Shown: piece after piece, positions 30,662 through 38,981 of the stretch | How the letters are laid out: the number at the start of each line of letters is the position of its first letter | Position numbering within the stretch: the stretch's first letter is position 1 | NCBI GenBank assembly: GCA_964415935.1 | Contig: CAYQCH010000004.1 | Span: forward strand, 1 to 43,327 | DNA from: CAYQCH01 sp964415935 | GTDB taxonomy: Bacteria; Patescibacteriota; Patescibacteriia; VMEV01; CAYQCH01 | Length of the DNA stretch: 43,327 nt | Direction of reading: 5' to 3' | Notes under the pieces: model-generated | What the model was told of the DNA's origin: nothing | The model's input: only the letters and a program-made list of their open reading frames with translations | Database searches by the model: none | Position numbers and translations under genes: made by a program

Positions 30662-31345
30662 ATGAAGAACATTCTCACCATTATGATCCTTTCTGCCGTC
30701 GCGCTTATGGGCGCCGGCTGCAAAAAACCTGAACCGCCTTCTGCGAGCCAGACATCGCAGACAGACTCATATTCCATTTCTAACCAGGAACCGGCGGCTC
30801 CCAAACCGGCTCCCATTGCAAACTCTATGAATGAAGCCAGCAAAGAAGGTCCCGTTGTTGTCATGAAAACCAGCATGGGCGACATCACCTTGCAGTTATT
30901 CGAAGCCGCCGCGCCTAAAACGGTTAAGAATTTTGTTGATCTGGCCAAAAAGGACTTTTATGATGGTGTGCAGTTCCATCGCGTCATTCGCGACTTTATG
31001 ATCCAGGGCGGCGACCCACTGAGCAAATCGCAGCCGGAAAATTTCCGTTTGCACGGTACGGGCGGCCCCGGCTATACCTTTGAAGACGAAATTAACGCCT
31101 TTAAGCTGGTTCGCGGTCGCCTGGCCATGGCTAATGCTGGTCCTGATACAAATGGCAGCCAGTTTTTCATTGTTACCACCGCCGAGACGCCCTGGCTGGA
31201 TGGCCGTCACACCGTCTTTGGAGAGGTCATTTCCGGCATGGATGTGGTTGATCGCATTGAGGGCGTCAAAACAGCGGCTCAGGACCATCCGGCGGAGCCC
31301 GTGACCATTACCGACATCATCATCCAGGAAAGCGCCGTCAAATAA
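30662..31345 (+). CDS. Cyclophilin-type peptidyl-prolyl isomerase lipoprotein
   Basis: The 227-residue protein starts with a lipoprotein signal (LMGAGC, with C20 as the lipidated residue), a Ser/Pro-rich linker (about 21-62) and a cyclophilin domain (about 64-225). Catalytic positions are present: R107 in FHRVI, F112 and Q115 in DFMIQGGD, and the later GSQFFIV, WLDGRHTVFG and VVDRIE segments. It should help fold exported proteins by isomerising prolyl bonds at the outer face of the membrane. It is 2 nt behind uvrC and seems to ride on the repair operon, although its location outside the membrane implies a separate task. The large Thr/Pro-containing surface proteins of this window are reasonable clients by inference. 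Confidence 0.93.
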   Translation: MKNILTIMILSAVALMGAGCKKPEPPSASQTSQTDSYSISNQEPAAPKPAPIANSMNEASKEGPVVVMKTSMGDITLQLFEAAAPKTVKNFVDLAKKDFYDGVQFHRVIRDFMIQGGDPLSKSQPENFRLHGTGGPGYTFEDEINAFKLVRGRLAMANAGPDTNGSQFFIVTTAETPWLDGRHTVFGEVISGMDVVDRIEGVKTAAQDHPAEPVTITDIIIQESAVK

Positions 31346-31364
31346 GGCTGAAACGCGTAAACCA

Positions 31365-31393
31365 TTGATTTTTCAGGCAATTCATGGTACATT
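31365..31393 (+). promoter_or_regulatory. Promoter of the glycosyltransferase-mreB operon
   Basis: TTGATT (31365-31370) and TACATT (31388-31393) are 17 bp apart, with TGG before the -10 forming an extended element. The start is expected near 31400, giving a leader of about 40 nt. It is the only good promoter seen for the following genes up to mreB. Confidence 0.6.
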
Positions 31394-31401
31394 TTTGCCT
31401 G
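31374..31401 (+). repeat. Inverted repeat over the -10 of the glycosyltransferase operon
   Basis: CAGGCAA (31374-31380) and TTGCCTG (31395-31401) are perfect 7-bp arms around a 14-nt centre holding the -10 element. It may be an operator or the 3' hairpin of the cyclophilin transcript; there is no T tail. Confidence 0.4.
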
Positions 31402-31440
31402 TGAAAAGGGCCTCAAACCCTTGTAAATTTCGTATTATTT

Positions 31441-31854
31441 ATGAGTTTACCGACCCAGCAGCAGCCGGCGCTTGATACGCCGGCCATAGAGCAGCATCCG
31501 CTGATCGAGCGCGTGGTTGAAACGACGCGCGGTGTGGGAACGGAAAAATCAAACGTCGTATTCGCGACCATCGCCAGCTATCTCTGCTCCACAGGCATCG
31601 GCGTATTGGTCGCGTATATTTTTGACCGCGCTTTTGGTTTTCCTCGCAACATTGCCGATATCCAGGCCATGCAAAGCGATTGGAAAATCGGCGTGGTGAC
31701 GGCCATCATGGCGGCGTTTTTACTGGGGCTTATCCTGCCCATGCTTTTTGCACGATCAAAGCGGGCCTTGGCCGTGCTGCTGACTGTAGTTTTGCAGTTC
31801 ATCACGCTTGTTGCCTTGCTCTTGGTGGGGCTTTCGCAGATTCCTGTTTTGTAA
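31441..31854 (+). CDS. Small three-helix membrane protein, unknown
   Basis: The 137-residue protein has a hydrophilic N-terminus of about 40 residues and three membrane helices at about 42-62, 83-105 and 109-135. I recognise no family motif; a Pro-Met-Leu-Phe turn and a basic stretch (ARSKRA) separate the last two helices. It is the first gene of an operon with three GT2 glycosyltransferases and ends 4 nt before the first of them. A role as a helper of polysaccharide synthesis or export is possible from position alone. The ATG at 31441 is preceded by an A/T-rich sequence without a clear Shine-Dalgarno sequence. Confidence 0.62.
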   Translation: MSLPTQQQPALDTPAIEQHPLIERVVETTRGVGTEKSNVVFATIASYLCSTGIGVLVAYIFDRAFGFPRNIADIQAMQSDWKIGVVTAIMAAFLLGLILPMLFARSKRALAVLLTVVLQFITLVALLLVGLSQIPVL

Positions 31855-31858
31855 AGAC

Positions 31859-33355
31859 ATGCGCATGAATCCCGTCACGCAATATCGGCTCCTGGAAATG
31901 GTACCCGGCACGCTTGTTTGGACGACCTTCATCGGTTTGTCCGTTTTAAGTTATATCCGGCCGGTCTGGGTTATTGCCTTTGTTTTGGCGTTCAGTGTCT
32001 ACTGGTTTCTGCGTGTAATGTATTTCGTGATTTTTATTCTCATTGGCTGGCGCCGGTATCGCCAAACCATTGCCGTTGACTGGCCGGCAAAGGTCAAAGA
32101 ACTGCCGCGACATGAATCCATCTATCATCTGATGGTTCTTCCCACGTACGCCGAGCCGTTTGAGGTGCTGGAAACGGCGTTTGAATCCTTCCGGAAAGCG
32201 CATGTCGACCTGAAAAAGATGATTGTGGTTTTATCGGGCGAGGCGCGCGCTGGCCAGCATTTTGAACGCGTGGCGCAAGAGGTCCGCAAGCGCTACGAAG
32301 GCGTCTTTTTCCACTTGGAAATCACCACACATCCCGACGGAATTGCCGGCGAAATGAAGGGGAAGGGAGCAAACGCGCATTGGGCCGGGCATGTCGCCAA
32401 AAAGGTCATCGACGGGTACAACATTCCGTACGAAAACGTCATCGTCTCGTATTTTGACATTGACACGGTGGTGCACCCCAACTATTTCGCGGCCTTGGCC
32501 CATTTGTATTTGACGCATCCAAACCCTACCAGAACAGCCTACCAGCCCATGGTGCTTTACAATAACAACATCTGGCATGCACCTTTGGTAACGCGTGTGG
32601 CCGCGTTTGGCACCACGTTTTGGTTAATGACGGACCTGGCTCGCCCTGACAGATTGTTCACGTTTTCTTCTCATGCCATGAGCTTTAAGGCGCTGGTCGA
32701 TGTGGGGTTCTGGCAGCGCGACATTGTTACCGACGATTCCCGCATTTTCCTGCAATGTTTCATCCACTATCGCGGCGATTTTACGGTGACACCCCTGTAT
32801 GTGCCTATTTCCATGGATACCGTCCAGGCGGACACATACTGGAAGTCGTTTAAGAACCTCTATAAGCAGCAGCGGCGCTGGGCGTACGGATCGGAGCATT
32901 TTCCCTACATGGTTTGGCATTTTTTCAAGCGCGACCACGGGATACCGCTGGTGACCAAGCTGCGATACCTCTGGAATTTGGGAGAAGGTATGTATTCCTG
33001 GGCGACCACGCCAATTATATTGACCGTGATTGGCCGCCTGCCGTACTGGCTGGCCCCAGATGAGATTCAGGCATCCGTATTCGTGCAGATGACGCCGTTT
33101 CTCCTCAAATACATGCTTTCCTTGAGCATGATCGGCATTATGGTATCCGCGCTGTTAAGCGTGCTCCTGCTGCCGCCGCGGCCGGAAGAAAAGCATCCGT
33201 TTACGTTTATCGTCATGTGCCTCCAGTGGGTGTTCCTACCAATTACGTTATTGCTCTGGGGCGCCATTCCTGCGACGGAAGCGCAGACCAGGCTGTTGCT
33301 TGGCAAATATTTAGGGTTCTGGGTTACTGAAAAAGTCCGCAGGCCGTCCACATAA
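31859..33355 (+). CDS. Membrane-bound GT2 glycosyltransferase, processive type
   Basis: The 498-residue protein has two N-terminal helices (about 15-55), a cytoplasmic GT-A domain and three or four C-terminal helices (about 395-475). The motifs of cellulose/hyaluronan-synthase-like enzymes are in order: the DxD site D200-I-D202 (SYFDIDTVVHPNYF), the D292-D293 acceptor site (VTDDSRIF) and Q337-Q-R-R-W341. Such enzymes extend a sugar chain and often push it through the membrane. The ATG at 31859 is chosen; another in frame lies at 31865, and a longer start at 31808 would sit inside the previous gene. The donor sugar is unknown. Two smaller GT2 genes follow, so the operon probably makes one surface glycan. 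Confidence 0.88.
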   Translation: MRMNPVTQYRLLEMVPGTLVWTTFIGLSVLSYIRPVWVIAFVLAFSVYWFLRVMYFVIFILIGWRRYRQTIAVDWPAKVKELPRHESIYHLMVLPTYAEPFEVLETAFESFRKAHVDLKKMIVVLSGEARAGQHFERVAQEVRKRYEGVFFHLEITTHPDGIAGEMKGKGANAHWAGHVAKKVIDGYNIPYENVIVSYFDIDTVVHPNYFAALAHLYLTHPNPTRTAYQPMVLYNNNIWHAPLVTRVAAFGTTFWLMTDLARPDRLFTFSSHAMSFKALVDVGFWQRDIVTDDSRIFLQCFIHYRGDFTVTPLYVPISMDTVQADTYWKSFKNLYKQQRRWAYGSEHFPYMVWHFFKRDHGIPLVTKLRYLWNLGEGMYSWATTPIILTVIGRLPYWLAPDEIQASVFVQMTPFLLKYMLSLSMIGIMVSALLSVLLLPPRPEEKHPFTFIVMCLQWVFLPITLLLWGAIPATEAQTRLLLGKYLGFWVTEKVRRPST

Positions 33356-33358
33356 CAT

Positions 33359-34291
33359 ATGGCAAAGGTTACCGTCAGCATTGTTACCTACAACGGCATC
33401 GGGACGATCGAAGCCTGCCTGCAGTCGCTGCATGCGCAGCATTTTACTGATCTGGACGTCGTCGTCGTAGACAATGCGTCCACCGATGGAACCGTCGCCG
33501 CTGTGACAAATCTTACGCCGGAAGCGCGCATTATCGCGCTTCATCAGAATGTGGGGTTTGGCGCCGGCCATAATGAGGCCATCCGAAACAGCAGCTCGGA
33601 ATTCGTTTTGGTTCTGAACCAGGACGTGGTCCTTAATCCTGATGCGTTGCAAGCATTGGTAGATGCGGCCGAGGCCTCCGGCGCCGCCGCCACAGGACCA
33701 TTGCTGCTGCGCCCTAACCCGCTGCCCGAGCGTAAAATCGTCGATACTGCCGGTTTGCAAAAAAGCCTGTGGTGGGCAGTCAAAGACCGCGGAGGCAGCA
33801 AACCGTTGCATCAGCGGCTGCTTCGCTCCGGGTTTGTCTGGGGCATCAGCGGCGCTTGCGTGCTGTTGCGCCGCGACTCGCTCGACGCGGTGGCATACAT
33901 CCGCGCTGACGGACTGCCGGAATACTTTGATGAATCTTTTTTCATGTATAAGGAAGATGTTGACCTGGCGGCGCGCCTGCGCCGGCGCGGCTATAGCGCC
34001 TGGTATGAATCGGATGCTGTAGGGTACCACGGCCGCACGGGCGCCGCGCCGGCCTCGGTTACGCAACAGGCTTCGCATCGGAGACGGCTCCCGGCATACG
34101 TCCGTGAATACTCGTATCGCAACCATTGGCTGGTGGTCATCAAACACGCCTGGCTCTGGCAGCTGCCCGCTGTCGCGGTATACGAAGCCATAAAGTTTTT
34201 GTTTATCTTGCTCAGCGAACCCAAAACATTGCGCATGCTGCCCGATCTGTTGCCTTTGCTGTCTTTGATGTTGAAACGCCGTTATGCCTGA
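33359..34291 (+). CDS. GT2 family glycosyltransferase
   Basis: The 310-residue protein has the N-terminal GT-A fold of family 2: VSIVTYNG (5-12), VVVVDNASTDGT (about 33-44), the NVGFGAGHNEAI segment and the metal-binding LNQDVVL. Later come SGACVLLRRD and the ESFFMYKEDVDLAARLRRRGY stretch (split here as ESFFMYKEDVD and LAARLRRRGY) typical of rhamnosyltransferase-like enzymes. A single hydrophobic helix near the C-terminus (about 265-285) may tether it to the membrane. It follows the processive GT2 by 3 nt and its end overlaps the next gene by 8 nt. The sugar and acceptor are not identifiable. Confidence 0.88.
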   Translation: MAKVTVSIVTYNGIGTIEACLQSLHAQHFTDLDVVVVDNASTDGTVAAVTNLTPEARIIALHQNVGFGAGHNEAIRNSSSEFVLVLNQDVVLNPDALQALVDAAEASGAAATGPLLLRPNPLPERKIVDTAGLQKSLWWAVKDRGGSKPLHQRLLRSGFVWGISGACVLLRRDSLDAVAYIRADGLPEYFDESFFMYKEDVDLAARLRRRGYSAWYESDAVGYHGRTGAAPASVTQQASHRRRLPAYVREYSYRNHWLVVIKHAWLWQLPAVAVYEAIKFLFILLSEPKTLRMLPDLLPLLSLMLKRRYA

Positions 34292-35117
34292 TATTCCGGA
34301 TCTTTCCATTGTCATCTTAAACTACAAAATGGACGGATTGGTGAAACATTGCCTGAAAAGCATTTTTTCCCACCAGCACAAACATGATATTGAAGTCATT
34401 GTTGTAGACAACGGGTCGCAAGACCAATGCGAACGCCTGGTCTCTGCCTATTTTCCGCAAGTGAAATTCATACAGACTGGCGCAAACCTTGGCCATGCCA
34501 AAGGGAATAATACCGGCATCCGGGAAAGCCGAGGGCGCTACGTCATGATCCTGAACCCGGATACGGTTTTTCTGGATCCGTCGCTTGATGACCTCATCAG
34601 CCTGATGGACAGGCATGCAGACGTGGGCATAGCCACCGTGCAGCTACGAAATCCGGACGGCACCATCCAGACAGGGGCCTGGAGGTTTCCCACGTTCCTG
34701 GACCCGTTTTACCAGCGTCTGCAATGGCTGCGGCGCACAAAGCTCGCGCAGGCGGCGATACACCGCTATGAAATGCGCGACTGGAAACGGGAAGACAGCC
34801 GGGACGTTGACTGGGTACAAGGATCGTGCTTGACCATTCGTCGTGATACTATGCACGATATCGGGATGCTGGATGAACGGCTATTCCTGTATTTTACGGA
34901 CGTTGACTGGTGCCGCCGATCCTGGCATGCCGGCTGGCGAGTGCGGTATTTCGCGGGCCCGCGTCTGGTGCACTATTTCCATCGAGAATCAGCAGAGGTT
35001 TCCGGTTTCCGTTTATTGCTGAACCGTGTCTCGCGCATCCACATTTTGGACTGGCTGCGTTATTTGCGTAAATACCGCGGACGACCGCACCCAAGACAGC
35101 ATGAAGCCTTATCTTAA
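34284..35117 (+). CDS. GT2 family glycosyltransferase
   Basis: The 277-residue protein is a second small GT2 enzyme, similar in layout to its upstream neighbour: LSIVILNYKMDG (about 6-17), VIVVDNGSQDQ, NLGHAKGNNTGI, LNPDTVFLDP and QGSCLTIRRDTM, then LFLYFTDVDWCRRSWHAGW. It shares the acidic metal-binding site (NPD) and the catalytic DVDW segment. The start overlaps the previous gene by 8 nt and the end overlaps the DUF4012 gene by 17 nt, so translation in this operon is tightly coupled. Two related enzymes side by side probably add successive sugars of the same glycan; duplication is plausible but was not tested by alignment. Confidence 0.88.
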   Translation: MPDIPDLSIVILNYKMDGLVKHCLKSIFSHQHKHDIEVIVVDNGSQDQCERLVSAYFPQVKFIQTGANLGHAKGNNTGIRESRGRYVMILNPDTVFLDPSLDDLISLMDRHADVGIATVQLRNPDGTIQTGAWRFPTFLDPFYQRLQWLRRTKLAQAAIHRYEMRDWKREDSRDVDWVQGSCLTIRRDTMHDIGMLDERLFLYFTDVDWCRRSWHAGWRVRYFAGPRLVHYFHRESAEVSGFRLLLNRVSRIHILDWLRYLRKYRGRPHPRQHEALS

Positions 35118-36960
35118 AACCACGATCATAACTGTTGTGATTGCGGCGGCGGCATATGCCGTCGTCAGCTTGTTATTGCTGGGTTCCAGCGTGCAAACGG
35201 CAAAAAGCCTTCGCGCAAGCGCGCAAGAATTCGCAGCCCAGGCGGCGGAACGGAAATTTGAAGACGCCATTCGTACCTACGTTGACGACATACAGCCGTC
35301 GTTTTCGCGCGCCGAATCGCGCGCGCGATTTTCCGGATGGCTTGGCGTGGTGCCCGTAGCGCAGCAGCCGTACCTTGCGTATCGCGAATTGCTGTCGGCG
35401 GGCCGTTCGTTTATGGATATCGCAGATGAGGCGTTCGCACGGGGGATTCGCATTGAGAATGGCGCATACGTCATAGATCCGGAAAAAATCGGGGCTGTTG
35501 GCCTTGAACGCTATGCCTCCATAATCGAGGCACTCCAGCTTTTGCAACAGGCGGGAAGCCGGCTGGCCAGCGTTTCACCGGAGCTTGTGCCAGAGTCTTT
35601 CTCGCAGGACTGGAGCGACGCCCTTGGCCTGGCCGAGCAATTGCGCGTGCAACTCGAAGCTTTTCAGCCGTTTATTTCCGATTTGCCGACGATTTTAGGG
35701 CAAGACGAGCCGTATGACATTCTTGTTTTGCTCCAGAACCCCCACGAATTGCGCGCCACGGGCGGTTTTATCGGCACCTTTGGCCGCCTGACGTTTGACC
35801 GAGGACGAATCACCACCTTTTTCACCGATGACATCTATAACCTGGACGTAAACTTGTTGCGCCAGCCGAAGCAGGCTCCGCCGGCGGCGATGCAAACCTA
35901 CCTCCGCGTCAACGAATGGTACGTCCGCGACGCAAACTGGTACCCGGATTTCCCGACCACCAGCGAGAAAATCATTGAACTGTATACGCTGGCCAGCGGC
36001 GAGAGCGACATTGATATGATCGTGGCCTTGACGCCGGCCATCGTGGAAGAATTTCTGGCCATGACCGGCCCGATCACTGTTGATGGGATCACATTTACTG
36101 ACACGAATCTCATTGATGAGCTGGAATTCCGTGTCGAGCAAGAGTTTTGGCGTATCGGTTTGCGCAATGATGAGCGAAAAAAGATTATCAACGACCTGGC
36201 TCAGGCCTTAAAGACCAGATTTTTTGCTTTGGACACCGAACGCATGCGCGATTTTGCGCAGCGGGTACAACGGGTATTGCGCGAGAAAGACATTTTGCTT
36301 TACAGCACGAATGAAGACATTCAAAACGACATTGTCGCCGCTGGATGGGGCGGGGAATTGCGCTCCAGCGCTAATGATTACCTCATGGTTGTTGATTCAA
36401 ATTTCGGCGCTCTGAAGACGGATCGCGTGATTGATCGTGATTTCTCCTATCAGGTTTCGGAACAGCCCGACGGGACATGGATCGCCACGCTCCAGCTTAC
36501 CTATGCCAACACTGCTACGAAGCAGGACTACCGGACAGCCAGGTACAGGACTTACACCAGAGTATACGTACCTTTTGGCAGCGAGTTGCGGGAGTATAGC
36601 GGCTTCATGCTCAATGATAGATTTCCGCCCACTGCGAGGCCAGACACCTACACGGAGGAGGGGAAGACGGTTTTTGCCGGATTCCTCTCCGTTGACCTGG
36701 GTCAGAGCCGCACCGTTAGCCTGACGTATACGCTGCCATCCTGGTTGAACCAGCACATCAGCGAACGCCAGCAGTATGGTCTGTTGTGGCAAAAACAGCC
36801 AGGCACGGAGACAGACGCAGAATTTGCCCTGGAAGCGCGGCAAAACCTCTATTCCTTTGCACCTTCGCAGCTTTCCTATACACTAGAAAACTCTCGCAGG
36901 ATCCGAGCCTCCAGCCTTCTTGACGCAGACCAGGCATTTACAGTGAAATTCGCCCCGTAG
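35101..36960 (+). CDS. DUF4012 domain-containing membrane-anchored protein
   Basis: The 619-residue protein has an N-terminal membrane helix (about 8-30) and a large external part. The DUF4012 signature is clear around residues 205-235: DILVLLQNPHELRATGGFIG followed by a T-F-G-R-L turn, then long alpha/beta sequence with NEWYVRDANWYPDFPTT and ALTPAIVEEFL. The C-terminal 180 residues are beta-rich. DUF4012 proteins are found in Actinobacteria and CPR, usually beside glycosyltransferases, and have no established function; the ATGG-F-x-G segment loosely recalls LytR-CpsA-Psr-type phosphotransferases. ATG 35101 gives a normal signal-anchor; the frame is open upstream inside the GT2 gene. mreB follows after 2 nt, linking glycan synthesis with cell-shape genes. 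Confidence 0.85.
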   Translation: MKPYLKTTIITVVIAAAAYAVVSLLLLGSSVQTAKSLRASAQEFAAQAAERKFEDAIRTYVDDIQPSFSRAESRARFSGWLGVVPVAQQPYLAYRELLSAGRSFMDIADEAFARGIRIENGAYVIDPEKIGAVGLERYASIIEALQLLQQAGSRLASVSPELVPESFSQDWSDALGLAEQLRVQLEAFQPFISDLPTILGQDEPYDILVLLQNPHELRATGGFIGTFGRLTFDRGRITTFFTDDIYNLDVNLLRQPKQAPPAAMQTYLRVNEWYVRDANWYPDFPTTSEKIIELYTLASGESDIDMIVALTPAIVEEFLAMTGPITVDGITFTDTNLIDELEFRVEQEFWRIGLRNDERKKIINDLAQALKTRFFALDTERMRDFAQRVQRVLREKDILLYSTNEDIQNDIVAAGWGGELRSSANDYLMVVDSNFGALKTDRVIDRDFSYQVSEQPDGTWIATLQLTYANTATKQDYRTARYRTYTRVYVPFGSELREYSGFMLNDRFPPTARPDTYTEEGKTVFAGFLSVDLGQSRTVSLTYTLPSWLNQHISERQQYGLLWQKQPGTETDAEFALEARQNLYSFAPSQLSYTLENSRRIRASSLLDADQAFTVKFAP

Positions 36961-36962
36961 GT

Positions 36963-37976
36963 ATGTCATTTTTCATCAAAAAAATCGGTATTGATCTTGG
37001 AACCACCAACGTTCTGGTACATGTTCCAAAACGAGGCATCGTTATTAACGAGCCGTCCGTCGTGGCTATTTCCACATTAGATAAGAAGGTTCTTGCGGTA
37101 GGGGTTGAAGCCAAAGAAATGCTTGGACGCACCCCGGAAACGATTGTGGCATCACGGCCGCTCAAAGACGGCGTTATTGCCGACTACCGGACCACGGAGG
37201 CGATGCTGCGATATTTCATCAATAAGGCGCTCGGCGGCCTGCGCGTCTTCCGTCCGGAAGTTATGGTGGCTGTTCCTGCCGGCATCACCTCAACAGAACG
37301 ACGCGCTGTTATTGACGCGACTATTGCCGCCGGAGCCAAGGCGGCGTACATCATTAAGGAACCGGTCGCGGCCGCCATTGGCGCCAACATCCCCATCGGA
37401 GGCGCCTCAGGCCACATGATTGTGGACATCGGCGGTGGAACAGCGGAAGTAGCGGTCATCTCCTTGGGGGGTATTGTTGCCTCTACATCCGTGCGTATTG
37501 GCGGCAACAAGCTGGATCAAGCAATCGCAGAATTCATCCGCAAGAAATACGGCCTGGCCGTTGGTGAACAAACGGCAGAGCAAATCAAGATTAAAGTCGG
37601 ATCAGCCTTGTTTTTGGACGAAAAGCTCTATACGGACATCCGCGGCCGCGACATGATTACGGGGTTGCCTAAAATCATCCGCATCAGTTCCGATGATGTG
37701 ACAGAGGCCGTGCAGCCTCAGCTGGAAGGCATCCTGCAGGCCATTAAAGACGTGTTGCAGAAGACGCCGCCGGAACTCTCCGCCGATATTATGGATAAGG
37801 GCATGATCCTGTCTGGCGGAACGAGCCTGCTGCGAAACCTCGATAAATTGTTTACTCGCGCCACAGGTGTTCCCGCATATGTGGCAGACGACGCCTTACT
37901 ATGCGTGGCGAAGGGGACAGGCATTGCCCTGGAAAATCTTGAATCGTATAAGCGCAGCGTTTTAGCAACCAAATAA
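36963..37976 (+). CDS. mreB: Rod-shape-determining protein MreB (first copy)
   Basis: MreB is the bacterial actin that guides lateral wall synthesis. The 337-residue protein has the normal ATPase motifs: phosphate-1 GIDLGTTNVLV (about 9-19), the KEPVAAAIGANIP segment with its Glu, phosphate-2 DIGGGTAEVAVISL and the adenosine motif ILSGGTSLLRNLD. The N-terminal MSFFIKKI is amphipathic, as expected of membrane-binding MreB. It is close to canonical, unlike the second copy at 41921-42976. It is the last gene of the glycan operon (2 nt after DUF4012) rather than beside mreC, which is with the second copy. The two may be an MreB/Mbl-like pair. Confidence 0.93.
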   Translation: MSFFIKKIGIDLGTTNVLVHVPKRGIVINEPSVVAISTLDKKVLAVGVEAKEMLGRTPETIVASRPLKDGVIADYRTTEAMLRYFINKALGGLRVFRPEVMVAVPAGITSTERRAVIDATIAAGAKAAYIIKEPVAAAIGANIPIGGASGHMIVDIGGGTAEVAVISLGGIVASTSVRIGGNKLDQAIAEFIRKKYGLAVGEQTAEQIKIKVGSALFLDEKLYTDIRGRDMITGLPKIIRISSDDVTEAVQPQLEGILQAIKDVLQKTPPELSADIMDKGMILSGGTSLLRNLDKLFTRATGVPAYVADDALLCVAKGTGIALENLESYKRSVLATK

Positions 37977-37986
37977 GCACCGCACC

Positions 37987-38931
37987 ATGATTGGCCACGA
38001 GCATCTTTGGTCGTTTGTTACGCAGGCAGCTGAACAGAAAACGCTGGCGCATGCGTACCTCTTTTTCGGGCCGAAGCATGTCGGCAAGCGGCATTTTGCT
38101 GATGCGCTCGCGGCATACTTGCTCTGTTCGGGCGCCGCACCTGGTTCATTGTTTGGCGGAAATCCCGACGCGAGGCCTTGCCAGGCTTGCGATTCATGCA
38201 AATCACTCTCTCATGGCGCCCACCCGGACAAGCTGGTTTTGGCCAACGCTGAAGACGAACATACCATTTCCATCGAGCAAACCCGCGCCTTCCTTACGCG
38301 CCTGACCCATTCCCCGGCGCTTTCCAGCCGCAAAGTGGCCATAATTGATGAAGCGGAGCGCATGACGGTTGCTGCCGCAAACGCTTTTCTCAAACATCTG
38401 GAAGAAGCCACGGAAAGCACCACGATTATCCTGATTGCGCATGATAAGCCGCGATTGCTGCCCACCATCGTCTCGCGCTGCCAGCTTCTGGAGTTTGATC
38501 GCGTCCCGACGTCCGCGAGTTTAGCGCAAGACCCGCTCTGGCATGTAAGCAGCGGGCTGCCTGGGTTGTATACTCTATACAGGAAATCACCCAGTCTGGC
38601 GCAACAAATGCAGGACGAACAGGCGCGGCTATGGACGCTGCTGGACTTGCCGGCCGGACAGCGGCTGGCCCTGCTTGAGCATACTTTCCAGTCGCAAAAA
38701 AAACCGCATGCCCGGCTAAAGCAGGAATGGGACGACCGGTTGCGCCTTTGGCAAAATGCCCTTCATGAGGCGTTGCGGCGAGGCGTCGCCGAAGGAGGCG
38801 GCTTTGCAGCTGAGCGGGCCGGCATGTATGTGCGGATGTATGATCAATTTTCAAGCTTACGCTCAAACCTGCAGCGAAACATCAATATCCGGGCGCATGT
38901 GGAGCGCATTTTCTTGGTTGACCCAAACTGA
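37987..38931 (+). CDS. holB: DNA polymerase III delta'-like clamp-loader subunit
   Basis: The 314-residue protein is a clamp-loader AAA+ subunit of the delta' type, part of the complex that loads the sliding clamp. It shows AHAYLFFGP at the start of the AAA+ domain, a zinc module (C47, C65, C68, C71 in PCQACDSC), the Walker B-like AIIDEAERM, NAFLKHLEEA and the SRC motif in IVSRCQLLEF. The P-loop is GPKHVGKR (28-35), with Arg where Thr or Ser is expected, so ATP hydrolysis is doubtful, as is common for delta'. The C-terminal third is divergent helical sequence. It follows mreB by 10 nt; the frr promoter lies within its last codons. Confidence 0.85.
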   Translation: MIGHEHLWSFVTQAAEQKTLAHAYLFFGPKHVGKRHFADALAAYLLCSGAAPGSLFGGNPDARPCQACDSCKSLSHGAHPDKLVLANAEDEHTISIEQTRAFLTRLTHSPALSSRKVAIIDEAERMTVAAANAFLKHLEEATESTTIILIAHDKPRLLPTIVSRCQLLEFDRVPTSASLAQDPLWHVSSGLPGLYTLYRKSPSLAQQMQDEQARLWTLLDLPAGQRLALLEHTFQSQKKPHARLKQEWDDRLRLWQNALHEALRRGVAEGGGFAAERAGMYVRMYDQFSSLRSNLQRNINIRAHVERIFLVDPN

Positions 38932-38946
38932 AAAATCTCGTATAAC
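38918..38946 (+). promoter_or_regulatory. Promoter of the frr operon
   Basis: TTGACC (38918-38923, inside the end of holB) and TATAAC (38941-38946) are exactly 17 bp apart, each one base from consensus. The start is expected near 38953, leaving a leader of about 29 nt. Confidence 0.8.
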
Positions 38947-38958
38947 TTTAGCCAGTAT

Positions 38959-38981
38959 CGCTTAGCCTTAAGCGCATTTTT
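38959..38981 (+). promoter_or_regulatory. Leader hairpin and T run directly before frr
   Basis: CGCTTA (38959-38964) pairs with TAAGCG (38969-38974) around a GCCT loop, followed by five T (38977-38981) that touch the frr ATG. It resembles a weak terminator or attenuator and replaces any Shine-Dalgarno sequence. Confidence 0.5.

Noticed and set aside
31808..31858. Longer start for the processive GT2
   Set aside because: It lies inside the end of the upstream membrane-protein gene in another frame and adds a Cys/Trp-rich stretch unlike the family.
33311..34315. 334-codon open frame on the - strand
   Set aside because: It is antisense to a clear GT2 gene with all motifs; its own translation resembles no family.
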